This document shows, piece by piece, positions 16,646 to 25,546 of a stretch of DNA of 64,000 nt. Under the pieces are notes generated by a model. That model made no database searches. It saw nothing but the letters and a program-made list of their open reading frames with translations, and was not told where the DNA came from. Position 1 is the stretch's first letter. Each line of letters begins with the position of its first letter. The DNA comes from Hyphomicrobium album. GTDB lineage: Bacteria; Pseudomonadota; Alphaproteobacteria; Rhizobiales; Hyphomicrobiaceae. A program made the translations under genes and the position numbers. The stretch is from positions 744,001-808,000 of the forward strand of contig NZ_WMBQ01000002.1 in assembly GCF_009708035.1 (NCBI RefSeq), given 5' to 3'.

Positions 16646-17683
16646 ATGAAGATCGATTTCACCCGGCGGCAGGCGCTGGCACTCGCCGTTGCCGCCAGCC
16701 TCGTCGGCGGCGCCTCGGTGGCGCAGGCCCAGACGACGCTGCTCAACGTTTCTTACGATCCGACGCGCGAGCTCTATCAGGAGTACAACGCCGCGTTCGC
16801 CAAGCACTGGAAAGAGAAGACCGGCGAGGACGTCACCATCCAGCAGTCGCATGGCGGTTCGGGCAAGCAGGCCCGCGCGGTCATCGATGGCCTCGACGCC
16901 GACGTCGTCACCCTGGCGCTCGCCGGTGACGTCGACCAGCTCGCCAAGAAGGGCAATCTCATCCCTGCCGATTGGCAGAAGCGCCTGAAGGACAATTCGT
17001 CTCCCTACACCTCGACGATCGTGTTCCTGGTGCGCAAGGGTAACCCCAAGGGCATCAAGGACTGGAACGATCTGGCCAAGGACGGTGTCGAGGTCGTCAC
17101 GCCAAACCCGAAGACATCGGGCGGAGCACGCTGGAACTACCTCGCCGCGTGGGGTTATGCGCTCAAGCAGGCGGGCGGCAGCGACGCGACGGCGAAGGAC
17201 CTCGTCGGCAAGATCTACAAAAACACCAAGGTGCTGGACACCGGTGCTCGCGGCTCGCTCACCACATTTACCGAGCGTCAGATCGGCGACGTGCTGATCT
17301 CCTGGGAGAATGAGGCCCATCTCGCCACTAAGGAACTCGGTCCCGACAAGTTCGAGATCGTCATTCCTTCGATCTCGATCCTCGCCGAGCCGCCGGTCAC
17401 GGTCGTCGACAAGAACGTCGACAAGAAGGGCACGCGCAAGGTCGCCGAAGCCTACCTCGAGTACCTCTACTCGCCGGAAGGCCAGGAGATCGCCGGCAAG
17501 CACTTCTATCGCCCGCGCGATGCCAAGGTGGCCGAGAAGTACAAGGCTCAGCTGTCGCCGGTGAAGCTGTTCACCATCGACGAAGTCTTCGGTGGCTGGG
17601 CAAAGGCGCAGAAGACCCACTTCGACGACGGCGGGATTTTCGACCAGATCTATGCGCCGGGCGCCGCCGACAAGAAGAGCTGA
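16646..17683 (+). CDS. sbp: Sulfate ABC transporter substrate-binding protein
   Basis: 345 residues. A signal peptide containing [14 protein letters not shown] ends near AQA. The mature protein matches the Sbp/CysP family: [14 protein letters not shown], the ligand-loop region [13 protein letters not shown], then [19 protein letters not shown] and [19 protein letters not shown]. It captures sulfate or thiosulfate in the periplasm for the CysTWA transporter, whose genes lie 5 kb away in this window. The start at 16646 has a GAGAGGA ribosome site. The shared 26-bp element lies 77 bp upstream, so it is probably under CysB-type control. Confidence 0.93.
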   Translation: MKIDFTRRQALALAVAASLVGGASVAQAQTTLLNVSYDPTRELYQEYNAAFAKHWKEKTGEDVTIQQSHGGSGKQARAVIDGLDADVVTLALAGDVDQLAKKGNLIPADWQKRLKDNSSPYTSTIVFLVRKGNPKGIKDWNDLAKDGVEVVTPNPKTSGGARWNYLAAWGYALKQAGGSDATAKDLVGKIYKNTKVLDTGARGSLTTFTERQIGDVLISWENEAHLATKELGPDKFEIVIPSISILAEPPVTVVDKNVDKKGTRKVAEAYLEYLYSPEGQEIAGKHFYRPRDAKVAEKYKAQLSPVKLFTIDEVFGGWAKAQKTHFDDGGIFDQIYAPGAADKKS

Positions 17684-17692
17684 TCTGAATAG

Positions 17693-17772
17693 GACGATCG
17701 GTCAAAACCTCGATCAGCAACGGACCCACGCCGCACGCTGATCGAGGCTACCGCTCCCGAATACCGATCGTC
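17693..17772. repeat. Nested perfect inverted repeat downstream of sbp
   Basis: The outer arms GACGATCGGT (17693-17702) and ACCGATCGTC (17763-17772) are perfect complements, as are the inner arms CCTCGATCAGC (17708-17718) and GCTGATCGAGG (17737-17747). Together they form an 80-bp two-step stem with unpaired linkers. There is no T tract, so it does not look like an ordinary terminator. It may be a 3'-end RNA structure of sbp or an intergenic palindromic element. Confidence 0.6.
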
Positions 17773-17866
17773 GGGTGTGCGCCGACTTTCTCGCTGGGGT
17801 TCCCGCTCACGCAAGCGCAGGAAGCCGGCGCACGCACTTTCACCATCCAACGAGGCGAGGCTCGCC

Positions 17867-18436
17867 ATGGATACCACTCTCATCGTACCCGGCCTGCACG
17901 GCAGCGGCAGCGATCATTGGCAATCCTGGTTCGAGCGGCAGATGCCCGACAGCGTGCGTGTCGAGCAGAACGACTGGGGCACGCCTGATCTTTCCCTCTG
18001 GTCGGCGCAAATCCATCACGCGCTCAACCGCAATTCCGGCCGCATCTATATCGTCGCTCACAGCTTCGGCTGCCTCGCAGCCGTGCAGACGGCGCACGAC
18101 CATGGCCAGCGCATCGCCGGTCTCATGCTCGTCGCGCCGGCCGATCCGGCCCGCTTCGGATTGCAGAACGTCATCACCAACGGCGTGCTCGGCGCGCATT
18201 CGGTTGTCGTCGCGAGCACCAACGATCCGTGGATGCCGATCGATCGCGCCGCGGCCTGGGCGGAAGCTTGGGGCTCGGAGCTGATCAATCTCGGCGCTGC
18301 CGGACACATCAACGTCAGCTCGGGATACGGCGCGTGGCCGCGCGGTCTCGCCATCTATCGCTCGCTGCGAGGCGACGTGCCGCGCAGCTTCGCACAACGC
18401 CGCGCGCACGATGCGCTTCACGCAGGAGACTTCTGA
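17867..18436 (+). CDS. RBBP9/YdeN family alpha/beta serine hydrolase
   Basis: 189 residues. The nucleophile lies in VAHSFGCLA, the acid in ASTNDPWMP and the histidine in AAGHINVSSGYGAW, the usual pattern of YdeN/RBBP9 hydrolases. It opens with LIVPGLHGSGSDHWQSWFE, the oxyanion region of the family. The natural ester or amide substrate is unknown. The ATG at 17867 has GAGG upstream; a longer frame from 17777 would add a basic, non-conserved tail. It sits between sbp and the porins and could belong to the same sulfur-related set (inference). Confidence 0.85.
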   Translation: MDTTLIVPGLHGSGSDHWQSWFERQMPDSVRVEQNDWGTPDLSLWSAQIHHALNRNSGRIYIVAHSFGCLAAVQTAHDHGQRIAGLMLVAPADPARFGLQNVITNGVLGAHSVVVASTNDPWMPIDRAAAWAEAWGSELINLGAAGHINVSSGYGAWPRGLAIYRSLRGDVPRSFAQRRAHDALHAGDF

Positions 18437-18558
18437 TGCGCGCGCGTCGTTCACCGCGGCACGCATTGCATTCGCTGCAACGGAAAAGTGTGTCCGCTGC
18501 GCAGCAGCGCGCGATCGCTGTCATCAGTCATCACAATGCGTCGTTGACGAGGAGGTGA
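18436..18558 (+). CDS. Possible 40-residue basic peptide, TGATG-coupled
   Basis: An ATG at 18436 overlaps the hydrolase stop (TGATG), with GGAG eight bases before it inside the hydrolase gene. The frame gives 40 residues rich in Arg, Ser and His, with no membrane segment and no known motif. Coupled translation is plausible, but the codon pattern could also be chance. Confidence 0.25.
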   Translation: MRARRSPRHALHSLQRKSVSAAQQRAIAVISHHNASLTRR

Positions 18559-18586
18559 GAGACCTAAAAGCTGTAGATATATCAGT

Positions 18587-18619
18587 CCGTTATAACTTCA
18601 CTTGACGCCAATATAACGG
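18587..18619. repeat. Inverted repeat upstream of the first porin
   Basis: CCGTTATA (18587-18594) and TATAACGG (18612-18619) are perfect complements 17 bp apart, about 50-85 bp before the porin start codon. This could be a regulator site or a 5' leader hairpin. Confidence 0.4.
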
Positions 18620-18670
18620 AGACCAAGTCGCGTAGCGTCTGTTGCGTAATTGTAAGCGTAGGAGTTTGTG

Positions 18671-20074
18671 ATGTACGGGGGAGTAGGGGGTAGGGTCGGC
18701 CTTGCGCTGGTCCTTGGTCTAGGCATATTCGCCGGAGCCGCGCCGGCTCGCGCTGCCGATCTCGGAGGAGATTGCTGCGCAGACCTAGAGGAGCGCATCG
18801 CCGAGCTCGAGGCGACCACGGCGCGCAAAGGCAACCGCAAAGTTTCGCTCGAAATTTCGGGCCATGTGAACGAGGCGGTGCTGTGGTGGGACGACGGTAG
18901 AGAGAGCAATGCGTACGTCGTTACCAACGACAACTCGCGCACGCGCTTTCGCTTCAAGGGCAAAGCCAAGATCGATAAGGATTGGGAGGCCGGCTATCAG
19001 ATCGAGATCGGCATTCGTACCGCCAACTCGAAGCGCGCCAACCAGTTTAACGCAAAGGGCAATGACTTCGCTGAAGACGTGGGTTTCGATATCCGCGACT
19101 CATACTGGTTCGTGAAGAGCAAGACGTACGGCCGTCTCTCGGTCGGCAGGCAAGGGACCGCCACCGACCAGATTACCGAGATCAATCTCTCTCAGACAGC
19201 ATCGTTCTCCAAGTATTCTGACATCGAGGATACGGGGCTGGGCATGCTGCTGCGCTCCAAGAACGGTGGCCTCACCGCCAATGGAGTCGGCGCCACGGGC
19301 CAGACGGGCCTTACTTGGCGGCGTCTCATCGGTGACGGCGGCGACCAGCCGGGCGAAGGCGAGCGGCGGTTCAACGCCGTGAAGTATGTATCGCCGGAGT
19401 TCGCCGGCTTTACCGCCTCTGCCGCCTGGGGCGAGGATGACTATTGGGATGCAGCCCTCAACTGGCAGGGCGAGTTCCATGGCTTCACCATCGAGGCTGG
19501 CATCGGCTACGGCGAGATTACCGATAACCTGCAGACACAGACTGTCTGCGCCTTTTCAGCTGTTGGGGCGCCCGACACCAAGTGCAGCCAGTTTGGCGGA
19601 TCGATCAGCGTCCTGCACGAGAAGACCGGCCTGTTCGTCAACTTCGGCGCCGGCGAAAAGACGGATGACGTTGCGCGCCGTACGGCGGTCGGTGCCGCCG
19701 GAGCAAGTGACGAGCAGACGTTCTGGGCCGTCCAGGGTGGTATCGAGAAGAAGTTCACCGAGTACGGCAAGACGACCGTCTACGGCGAGTACTATGACTA
19801 CGATGGCGGCGGTAACAGCCGCCGTACCATCGCGTCCGCGACCGACCCGCTCAATACGGTCGGCGTCGCCGGCGCGCAGATCTGGTCGACCGGCGTGCAA
19901 TCCTACGGCGCCGGCATCGCCCAGGGCTTCGACAAGGCGGCGCTCCTCGTCTACCTCTCCTATCGCCACGTCGAAGGCGATTTGACCCTCCGCAATCCCG
20001 TCACGGGGGCGATCGCCGATTCGCCGCTCGACGACCTCGACCTCGTCATGTCGGGTGCGATTATCAAGTTCTGA
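18671..20074 (+). CDS. Outer membrane porin (tandem copy 1)
   Basis: 467 residues. After a signal peptide ending ARAAD comes a short coiled-coil-like stretch with a double Cys (DCCADLEERIAELEATTARKG), then a long beta-rich domain ending in SGAIIKF. The terminal Phe is the outer-membrane insertion signal. It resembles general porins of Rhizobiales that form trimeric diffusion channels. The start at 18671 has GGAG eight bases upstream. A close paralogue follows at 20293. The position inside the sulfate block suggests, but does not prove, a role in anion uptake across the outer membrane. Confidence 0.85.
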   Translation: MYGGVGGRVGLALVLGLGIFAGAAPARAADLGGDCCADLEERIAELEATTARKGNRKVSLEISGHVNEAVLWWDDGRESNAYVVTNDNSRTRFRFKGKAKIDKDWEAGYQIEIGIRTANSKRANQFNAKGNDFAEDVGFDIRDSYWFVKSKTYGRLSVGRQGTATDQITEINLSQTASFSKYSDIEDTGLGMLLRSKNGGLTANGVGATGQTGLTWRRLIGDGGDQPGEGERRFNAVKYVSPEFAGFTASAAWGEDDYWDAALNWQGEFHGFTIEAGIGYGEITDNLQTQTVCAFSAVGAPDTKCSQFGGSISVLHEKTGLFVNFGAGEKTDDVARRTAVGAAGASDEQTFWAVQGGIEKKFTEYGKTTVYGEYYDYDGGGNSRRTIASATDPLNTVGVAGAQIWSTGVQSYGAGIAQGFDKAALLVYLSYRHVEGDLTLRNPVTGAIADSPLDDLDLVMSGAIIKF

Positions 20075-20102
20075 TCTCGCAACGCCGGTACAACACGCAG
20101 AA

Positions 20103-20131
20103 AGAGCCGCCTCCGGGCGGCTCTTTTTGTT
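20103..20131 (+). terminator. Rho-independent terminator after porin 1
   Basis: A 9-bp stem (20103-20111 with 20116-20124) closed by a TCCG loop is followed by TTTTTGTTT, 29 bp after the first porin stop. It separates the two porins into different transcripts. Confidence 0.88.
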
Positions 20132-20292
20132 TGCGCGATCGCTCAGAGTGGCGGCGGCGCCAACCATCGCGGAGAAAACCGGCAAACGGCTGTCACAGAA
20201 TCACATGCCAATCCTGGGGTGAGGCGCGAATCGGTTAGCGTCGATGCAAATCAAAGCGTTGTGCCAGCACGCGGTCGTTTCTTTGCGGAGGC

Positions 20293-21723
20293 ATGTCATT
20301 GACCCGGATCCTGACAGGCCCCGCGCGGGCGCAACTGATCGCCGCCACTTTGGCCGCTACCTTCGCATGTGCGCCGTCGCTTGCGCAGGCGACGGACCCC
20401 GGCAGCTCTTGCTGCGCCGATCTCGACGCGCGCATCGCTGAGCTCGAGGAGACGGTCGCACGCCGCGGCAATCGAAAGGTCGGCCTCGAAATCTATGGTC
20501 TCGTCAACCAGGCGCTGCTCGGCTGGTATGACGGCAAGGAATCAGACGCTTACTTGGTTACCAACGACAACCAGCGCACGCGCTTCGGCTTCAAGGGGAA
20601 GGCGAAGATCGACAAGAACTGGGAAGCCGGGTTCAAGATCGAGATCGGCATCCGCTCAGCGAACTCCAAGCGCGTCAGTCAGATCGACCCCAAGGGCGAC
20701 GACAACCCGGACGACGTCGGCTTCGATCTGCGCGATATCTACTGGTACCTGAAGGAGAAGCACCGCGGCACTCTGATCGTGGGCTTGAGCAATGCCGCCA
20801 CGGACAAGATCACCGAGATCAATCTCACGCAGACGGAATCGTTCGCCAAGTACTCGGACGTCGAGGATACCGGTCTCGGCATGCTGCTGCGCTCGGCCGT
20901 GAACGGGCGGTTGACGAGCAGCGGCATTTCCTGGCGGCGCCTCATCGGCGACAGCGGCGATCAGCCGGGTGAGGGTGAGCGCGGATTTGACATGATCAAG
21001 TACGAATCCCCCGCCGTGCACGGGTTCTTTCTGTCGGCTTCGCTGGGTACGAAGGAGTTCTGGGATGTGGCGCTCCGCTACAAGGGGGAGTTCGGCGACG
21101 TCAAGTTCGAGGCCGGTGTCGGCTACCTCGAGGTCATCGACGGCGCGGAACTGGCGGTGTGCGCCGCCGCGGAGGTCGACAATATCGCCTTCGACGGCAC
21201 GGTACACTCAAACCAGGACTGCCAAAGCTACGGCGGATCGTTCAGCGTTCTGCACGAGAAGACGGGCCTGTTCCTGAATTTCGGCACCGGCTTGAAGGTG
21301 GACAACTTGATCCGCGACACGCAGCGCTTCTCCGGCACCAACGTTGACGAGGACCAGTTCTTCTGGGCGGCGCAGGCGGGCGTTGAAAAAAAATTCAACG
21401 ACCTCGGCAAGACCACCATCTACGGCGAGTACTACAACTATGACGGCGCCGGCGGTACGCGGCGCACGGTCAGGGCCGGCGATGCGCTCAACCCGACCGG
21501 AACCGGCAACTGGGCCGAGTGGTATACGGACGTGAACATCATGGGTGCCGGCATCGCGCAGGGCATCGATAAGGCCGCGATGATCCTCTATCTTTCATAT
21601 CGTCATGTAGAGGGCGAGCTGCAGCTCCGACAGCTCAACGGCGTCGTGGCCAACGGGCCGATCGCGGATGCGCCGCTCGATGATCTCGATCTTCTGTTGA
21701 CGGGCGCGGTGATCAAGTTCTGA
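20293..21723 (+). CDS. Outer membrane porin (tandem copy 2)
   Basis: 476 residues, clearly paralogous to the porin ending at 20074. It has a signal peptide ending AQAT, the same SSCCADLDARIAELEETVARRGNRKV stretch in which only spacing and side residues vary, shared blocks such as EDTGLGMLLRS and FSVLHEKTGLF, and a terminal GAVIKF. The start ATG at 20293 has GGAGG close upstream. Differences are concentrated in the loops between the shared strands, as expected if channel selectivity diverged. The first copy has its own terminator, so this one needs its own promoter. Confidence 0.85.
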   Translation: MSLTRILTGPARAQLIAATLAATFACAPSLAQATDPGSSCCADLDARIAELEETVARRGNRKVGLEIYGLVNQALLGWYDGKESDAYLVTNDNQRTRFGFKGKAKIDKNWEAGFKIEIGIRSANSKRVSQIDPKGDDNPDDVGFDLRDIYWYLKEKHRGTLIVGLSNAATDKITEINLTQTESFAKYSDVEDTGLGMLLRSAVNGRLTSSGISWRRLIGDSGDQPGEGERGFDMIKYESPAVHGFFLSASLGTKEFWDVALRYKGEFGDVKFEAGVGYLEVIDGAELAVCAAAEVDNIAFDGTVHSNQDCQSYGGSFSVLHEKTGLFLNFGTGLKVDNLIRDTQRFSGTNVDEDQFFWAAQAGVEKKFNDLGKTTIYGEYYNYDGAGGTRRTVRAGDALNPTGTGNWAEWYTDVNIMGAGIAQGIDKAAMILYLSYRHVEGELQLRQLNGVVANGPIADAPLDDLDLLLTGAVIKF

Positions 21724-21757
21724 TCGTCTTCGAGATCCGCGCTTTGCCGCCGGCTTC

Positions 21758-21783
21758 ATAAGCTCATCTGTTTTTCTTCGTTC
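21758..21783 (+). promoter_or_regulatory. Shared sulfate-regulon element, copy 2 (XRE-cupin gene)
   Basis: ATAAGC at 21758-21763 with GTTC at 21780-21783 keeps the spacing seen before sbp and the cys operon, and the intervening bases (TTTTTCTTC) match closely. It lies 68 bp before the XRE-cupin start. Confidence 0.55.
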
Positions 21784-21850
21784 CCCGCATAACCCGTCGC
21801 TCCTAGCTTCCCTAACAAGAGTTGGGGCTGTTCAGGATGCGGGGGTGCCG

Positions 21851-22510
21851 ATGAGCTCGTCGGCAGAATTGCTTATGGCGCGGACGGACAAGGAGCACGG
21901 CACACGTCGGCCGCGCTTCGATGGTGGCGCGAGTGCGCCGCGATCGCTTCCCGCCATCATCGGCACGAACCTGAAGCGGCTGCGCACCCGTCAAGGACAT
22001 TCGCTGGAGCGTCTCGCCAAGCTTGCCGGCGTCAGCCGCGCGATGCTGAGTCAGATCGAGACCGGCAAGAGCGTCCCGACCATCAGCCTGTTGTTGAAGG
22101 TCGCCGAGGCACTCGGCGTGTCGCTGGCGACGCTGGTGTCGAAACCCGCGTCGCAACAAACCAAAGTTCTCGTGCGCAATACCTCGCCGCTGCTGAGCAG
22201 CAATGGCGGCCGCTTCACGGCGCGGGCGCTGTTCGTTCCCTCCGAGGCGGACGCACGCGTCGAGTTCTACGAGTGTCGCCTCGCCGCCAAGCACCGCGAG
22301 GCGTTCGAGCCGCAGGTGGGCGGCACGCGCGAGAGCATCGTGGTGGTGAAGGGACGCGTCGAGCTGACGGTGGGGGTCGACCAGCCGCTGCTGCTGTCCG
22401 AGGGGGACGCAGCGCTGTTCCAGGCAGACGTCGAGCGCATCTTCCGCAATCCCGAGGGGAACGAGGCCTTGCTCTACCGGGTCGTCACCTACAACGGGAA
22501 GAGCGGCTGA
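21851..22510 (+). CDS. XRE-family regulator with C-terminal cupin domain
   Basis: 219 residues. The N-terminal third is a helix-turn-helix of the Cro/CI type (IIGTNLKRLRTRQGHSLERLAKLAGVSRAMLSQIETG). The C-terminal part is a small cupin barrel that would bind an effector. Such proteins repress or activate catabolic and transport genes. The start is ATG 21851; a GTG at 21845 is also possible. It lies just upstream of the cys operon and carries the same upstream element as sbp and cysT, so it probably belongs to the sulfate or sulfonate response (inference). Confidence 0.83.
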   Translation: MSSSAELLMARTDKEHGTRRPRFDGGASAPRSLPAIIGTNLKRLRTRQGHSLERLAKLAGVSRAMLSQIETGKSVPTISLLLKVAEALGVSLATLVSKPASQQTKVLVRNTSPLLSSNGGRFTARALFVPSEADARVEFYECRLAAKHREAFEPQVGGTRESIVVVKGRVELTVGVDQPLLLSEGDAALFQADVERIFRNPEGNEALLYRVVTYNGKSG

Positions 22511-22538
22511 CGGCGCCGAGCCATTAGCAGTTTTCCGC

Positions 22539-22564
22539 ATAAGCACTGCAGTTTTTGTTCGTTC
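22539..22564 (+). promoter_or_regulatory. Shared sulfate-regulon element, copy 3 (cys operon)
   Basis: ATAAGC at 22539-22544 is followed at the fixed distance by TTCGTTC (22558-22564). It lies 54 bp before the 26-codon gene that heads the cysT-cysW-cysA operon. Confidence 0.6.
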
Positions 22565-22617
22565 GCGCTGAGCAGACGTATCGCTACGCTGCCGGCGTCA
22601 TAACGAAGGGGGTAACC

Positions 22618-22698
22618 ATGTCTGCCGACCACGTGCTGTCCTGGGCCGGACTGCTCAGCGCAGTGCTGTTCCTGACGCTCATCGTCGTCATCGCATAG
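22618..22698 (+). CDS. 26-residue single-helix membrane peptide heading the cys operon
   Basis: An ATG at 22618 with AAGGGGG seven bases upstream encodes 26 residues, MSADHVLSWAGLLSAVLFLT then LIVVIA. Nearly all of it is one transmembrane helix after a short polar start. It ends 26 bp before cysT and follows the sulfate element, so it would be the first cistron of the transporter operon. Small helices of this kind can stabilise or modulate membrane complexes. No family is known to me. Confidence 0.55.
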   Translation: MSADHVLSWAGLLSAVLFLTLIVVIA

Positions 22699-22724
22699 GC
22701 ACGGCGGATCGGGAGCCAAAGGTC

Positions 22725-23555
22725 ATGGCGGCGGCGCGCAGGGTACTGCCCGGTTTCGGGCTTTCGATGGGGGTGACGCTCGCGTACCTCTCGCTGATCG
22801 TATTCATTCCACTCACGGCTGTCTTCATCAAGAGCGCGTCGCTCGGGTGGAGCGAGTTCTGGCACGTCGCGACGACCCCACGCGTGATGGCCTCCTACCG
22901 CTTGAGCTTCGGGGCCTCGCTGCTGGCGGCAGCGATCAATGTCGTATTCGGCCTGATGCTGGCGTGGAGCCTGGTTCGCTATAACTTCCCCGGCCGTCGC
23001 ATCGTCGATGCGCTCATCGATCTGCCGTTCGCCCTCCCGACCGCCGTCGCCGGCATTGCCCTGACCGCTCTCTACGCGCCCAACGGGTGGCTCGGCCATT
23101 ACCTCGAGCTGATCGGCATCAAGGTTGCGTTCACACCGCTCGGGGTGCTCGTCGCTCTGGTTTTCATCGGCGTGCCCTTCATCGTGCGTACGGTGCAGCC
23201 GGTGCTCGAGGACCTCGACATCGAGTTCGAGGAGGCCGCTGCCAGTCTCGGCGCCACGCGTTTGCAGACCATCCGTCGCGTCGTGCTGCCGGCGTTGGGA
23301 CCCGCGCTGCTGACCGGTTTTGCGCTGGCCTTCGCCCGCGCCGTCGGCGAATACGGCTCGGTGATCTTCATCGCCGGCAATCTGCCGATGATCTCGGAAA
23401 TCACGCCCCTGATCATCATCACCAAGCTCGAGCAGTACGACTACGCCGGCGCGACGACGGTGGCCGCCGTCATGCTGATCGTGTCCTTCATCCTGCTGCT
23501 CATCATCAACGTGCTGCAGGCCTGGACGGCGCGCTCGAACGAAAGGTCGCGGTAA
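22725..23555 (+). CDS. cysT: Sulfate ABC transporter permease CysT (CysU)
   Basis: 276 residues with six membrane helices and the cytoplasmic EAA loop (EEAAASLGATRLQTIRRVVLP) that docks with the ATPase. The segment FARAVGEYGSVIFIAGN is typical of CysT. It forms the inner membrane channel with CysW. cysW starts at the next base, and the whole operon reads through to the LysR gene. Confidence 0.93.
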   Translation: MAAARRVLPGFGLSMGVTLAYLSLIVFIPLTAVFIKSASLGWSEFWHVATTPRVMASYRLSFGASLLAAAINVVFGLMLAWSLVRYNFPGRRIVDALIDLPFALPTAVAGIALTALYAPNGWLGHYLELIGIKVAFTPLGVLVALVFIGVPFIVRTVQPVLEDLDIEFEEAAASLGATRLQTIRRVVLPALGPALLTGFALAFARAVGEYGSVIFIAGNLPMISEITPLIIITKLEQYDYAGATTVAAVMLIVSFILLLIINVLQAWTARSNERSR

Positions 23556-24446
23556 ATGGCCGTCGTCGCCCACGCCGCGCCGTTCGCCCGCGCCGAGCGC
23601 TTCGAGGCGAGCCCCGCCGCTGCCGATCCGCCGCTGGTGAAGTGGATCGTCATCGGCATTTCGCTGGCCTTCTTCGCCACCTTCCTACTGTTGCCGCTGG
23701 TGGCGGTCTTTGTCGAAGCCTTCAAGAAGGGCTGGGAAGCCTATTTCAGCGCCATCGCTACGCCCGACACGCTCTCCTCTATCAAGCTAACGCTGCTGGC
23801 GGCGGCAATCGCCGTCCCGCTGAACGTCGTCTTCGGAATTGCTGCCGCGTGGGCGATCGCCAAGCACGACTTTCGCGGCAAGCAGTTTTTGATCACACTG
23901 ATCGACCTGCCGTTCTCGGTTTCGCCGGTCATCGCCGGCCTCATCTACGTCCTGGTGTTCGGTCTGCAGGGCTGGTTTGGGCCATGGCTGTACGAGCACG
24001 ACATCAAAATCATCTTCGCCGTGCCCGGCATCGTGCTGGCGACGATCTTCGTCACGGTGCCGTTCGTCGCCCGCGAGCTCATTCCGCTCATGCAGGCGCA
24101 GGGACGCGAGGAAGAAGAGGCGGCGCTGGTGCTCGGCGCCACGGGTTGGCGGATGTTCAAGAGCGTGACGCTGCCCAACATCAAATGGGGTCTGCTGTAT
24201 GGCATCATCCTCTGCAACGCCCGCGCGATGGGCGAGTTCGGCGCCGTGTCGGTCGTGTCCGGCCACATCCGCGGTCAGACCAACACCATGCCGCTGCACG
24301 TCGAAATTCTTTATAATGAGTACCAATTCGCCGCCGCGTTCGCCGTGGCGTCGTTGCTGGCACTGCTAGCCCTGGTCACCCTGGTCCTGAAGACCTTCGT
24401 CGAGTGGCGGGCCGGCATTCAACCGCATGAGCCCGAGGCACCATGA
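23556..24446 (+). CDS. cysW: Sulfate ABC transporter permease CysW
   Basis: 296 residues and six membrane helices. The EAA loop is [23 protein letters not shown], and [27 protein letters not shown] is the CysW signature. It pairs with CysT. Its start directly follows the cysT stop and its end overlaps cysA by 4 bp (ATGA), so translation is coupled. Confidence 0.94.
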   Translation: MAVVAHAAPFARAERFEASPAAADPPLVKWIVIGISLAFFATFLLLPLVAVFVEAFKKGWEAYFSAIATPDTLSSIKLTLLAAAIAVPLNVVFGIAAAWAIAKHDFRGKQFLITLIDLPFSVSPVIAGLIYVLVFGLQGWFGPWLYEHDIKIIFAVPGIVLATIFVTVPFVARELIPLMQAQGREEEEAALVLGATGWRMFKSVTLPNIKWGLLYGIILCNARAMGEFGAVSVVSGHIRGQTNTMPLHVEILYNEYQFAAAFAVASLLALLALVTLVLKTFVEWRAGIQPHEPEAP

Positions 24447-25546
24447 GCATCGAAGTCCGCGGCATCCGCAAAACGTTCGGCAGCTTCGTCGCGCTGGATA
24501 ACGTCAGCCTGGATTTTCCGACCGGCCAGCTTGTCGCGCTGCTCGGCCCTTCGGGATGCGGCAAGACCACGCTTTTGCGCATCATTGCCGGCCTCGACTA
24601 CGCGGATCAGGGCAGCATCATCCTCGACGGCGAGGATGCCTCCGGTACGCACGTGCGCGAGCGGCAAGTCGGATTCGTGTTCCAGCACTATGCGCTGTTC
24701 CGGCACATGACGGTGTTCGACAACGTCGCCTTCGGGCTGCGCGTGAAGCCGCGCCGCCTGCGGCTGCCCGAGCGCGAGATCAAGAAGAACGTGAAAGAGC
24801 TGCTCGAGCTGGTGCAGCTCGGCTGGCTCGCCGATCGCTATCCCTCCCAGTTGTCCGGCGGCCAGCGCCAGCGCATCGCACTTGCCCGCGCCCTCGCAGT
24901 GCGTCCGCGTGTGCTGCTTCTCGATGAGCCGTTCGGCGCGCTCGACGCCAAGGTGCGCAAAGAGCTGCGACGCTGGCTGCGCCGGCTGCACGACGAGCTG
25001 CACATCACCTCGCTGTTCGTGACCCACGATCAGGACGAGGCGATCGAGCTGGCCGACCGGCTGGTGCTGATGAACAAGGGCAAGGTCGAGCAGACGGGCA
25101 CCGTGCGCGAGGTCTACGCCAAGCCGGCCACGCCGTTCGTCTATTCGTTCCTCGGCGCGGTGAACAAGTTCAGCGGCCGGGTCGATGGCGAATATCTGCG
25201 GGTCAACGGCAACGTGATGCCGATTGCCGGCGGGGGCGGCGTCAATGGCAGCGACGTCGTTGCGTTCGCCCGCCCGCACGAACTCGACATCGTTGCCGCC
25301 GACCGGGGCGATGCGGTGGGCGTGCCTGCAACTGTGAACCGCATCCTCGACGTCGGCGCCGTGGCCCGGGTCGAGCTGAGCGCGCCGGCTTACCAGTCGA
25401 ACGGCGCCGGAAAGCCGGCCGAGCCGCAGTTCTTCGAGGTGGAATTATCGGCCCAGAAACTTTCCGAGCTTAATCTCGCCGCCGGCCAGCCAGTCCGCCT
25501 CGTGAGTTCGAGGCTCCGGGTCTTCGATCGAGGCGCCCAGACGTGA
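24443..25546 (+). CDS. cysA: Sulfate ABC transporter ATP-binding protein CysA
   Basis: 367 residues with Walker [10 protein letters not shown], signature LSGGQRQR, Walker [14 protein letters not shown] and the switch histidine in THDQDEA. The C-terminal extension contains a TOBE-like regulatory domain, as in other CysA proteins. It powers sulfate or thiosulfate import. It overlaps cysW by 4 bp and the downstream LysR gene by 4 bp. Confidence 0.95.
   Translation: MSIEVRGIRKTFGSFVALDNVSLDFPTGQLVALLGPSGCGKTTLLRIIAGLDYADQGSIILDGEDASGTHVRERQVGFVFQHYALFRHMTVFDNVAFGLRVKPRRLRLPEREIKKNVKELLELVQLGWLADRYPSQLSGGQRQRIALARALAVRPRVLLLDEPFGALDAKVRKELRRWLRRLHDELHITSLFVTHDQDEAIELADRLVLMNKGKVEQTGTVREVYAKPATPFVYSFLGAVNKFSGRVDGEYLRVNGNVMPIAGGGGVNGSDVVAFARPHELDIVAADRGDAVGVPATVNRILDVGAVARVELSAPAYQSNGAGKPAEPQFFEVELSAQKLSELNLAAGQPVRLVSSRLRVFDRGAQT

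Noticed and set aside
16193-17620. Extension of the DNA glycosylase frame backwards through sbp
   Set aside because: The open frame continues opposite the sulfate-binding protein gene, but only the last 194 codons match a protein family.
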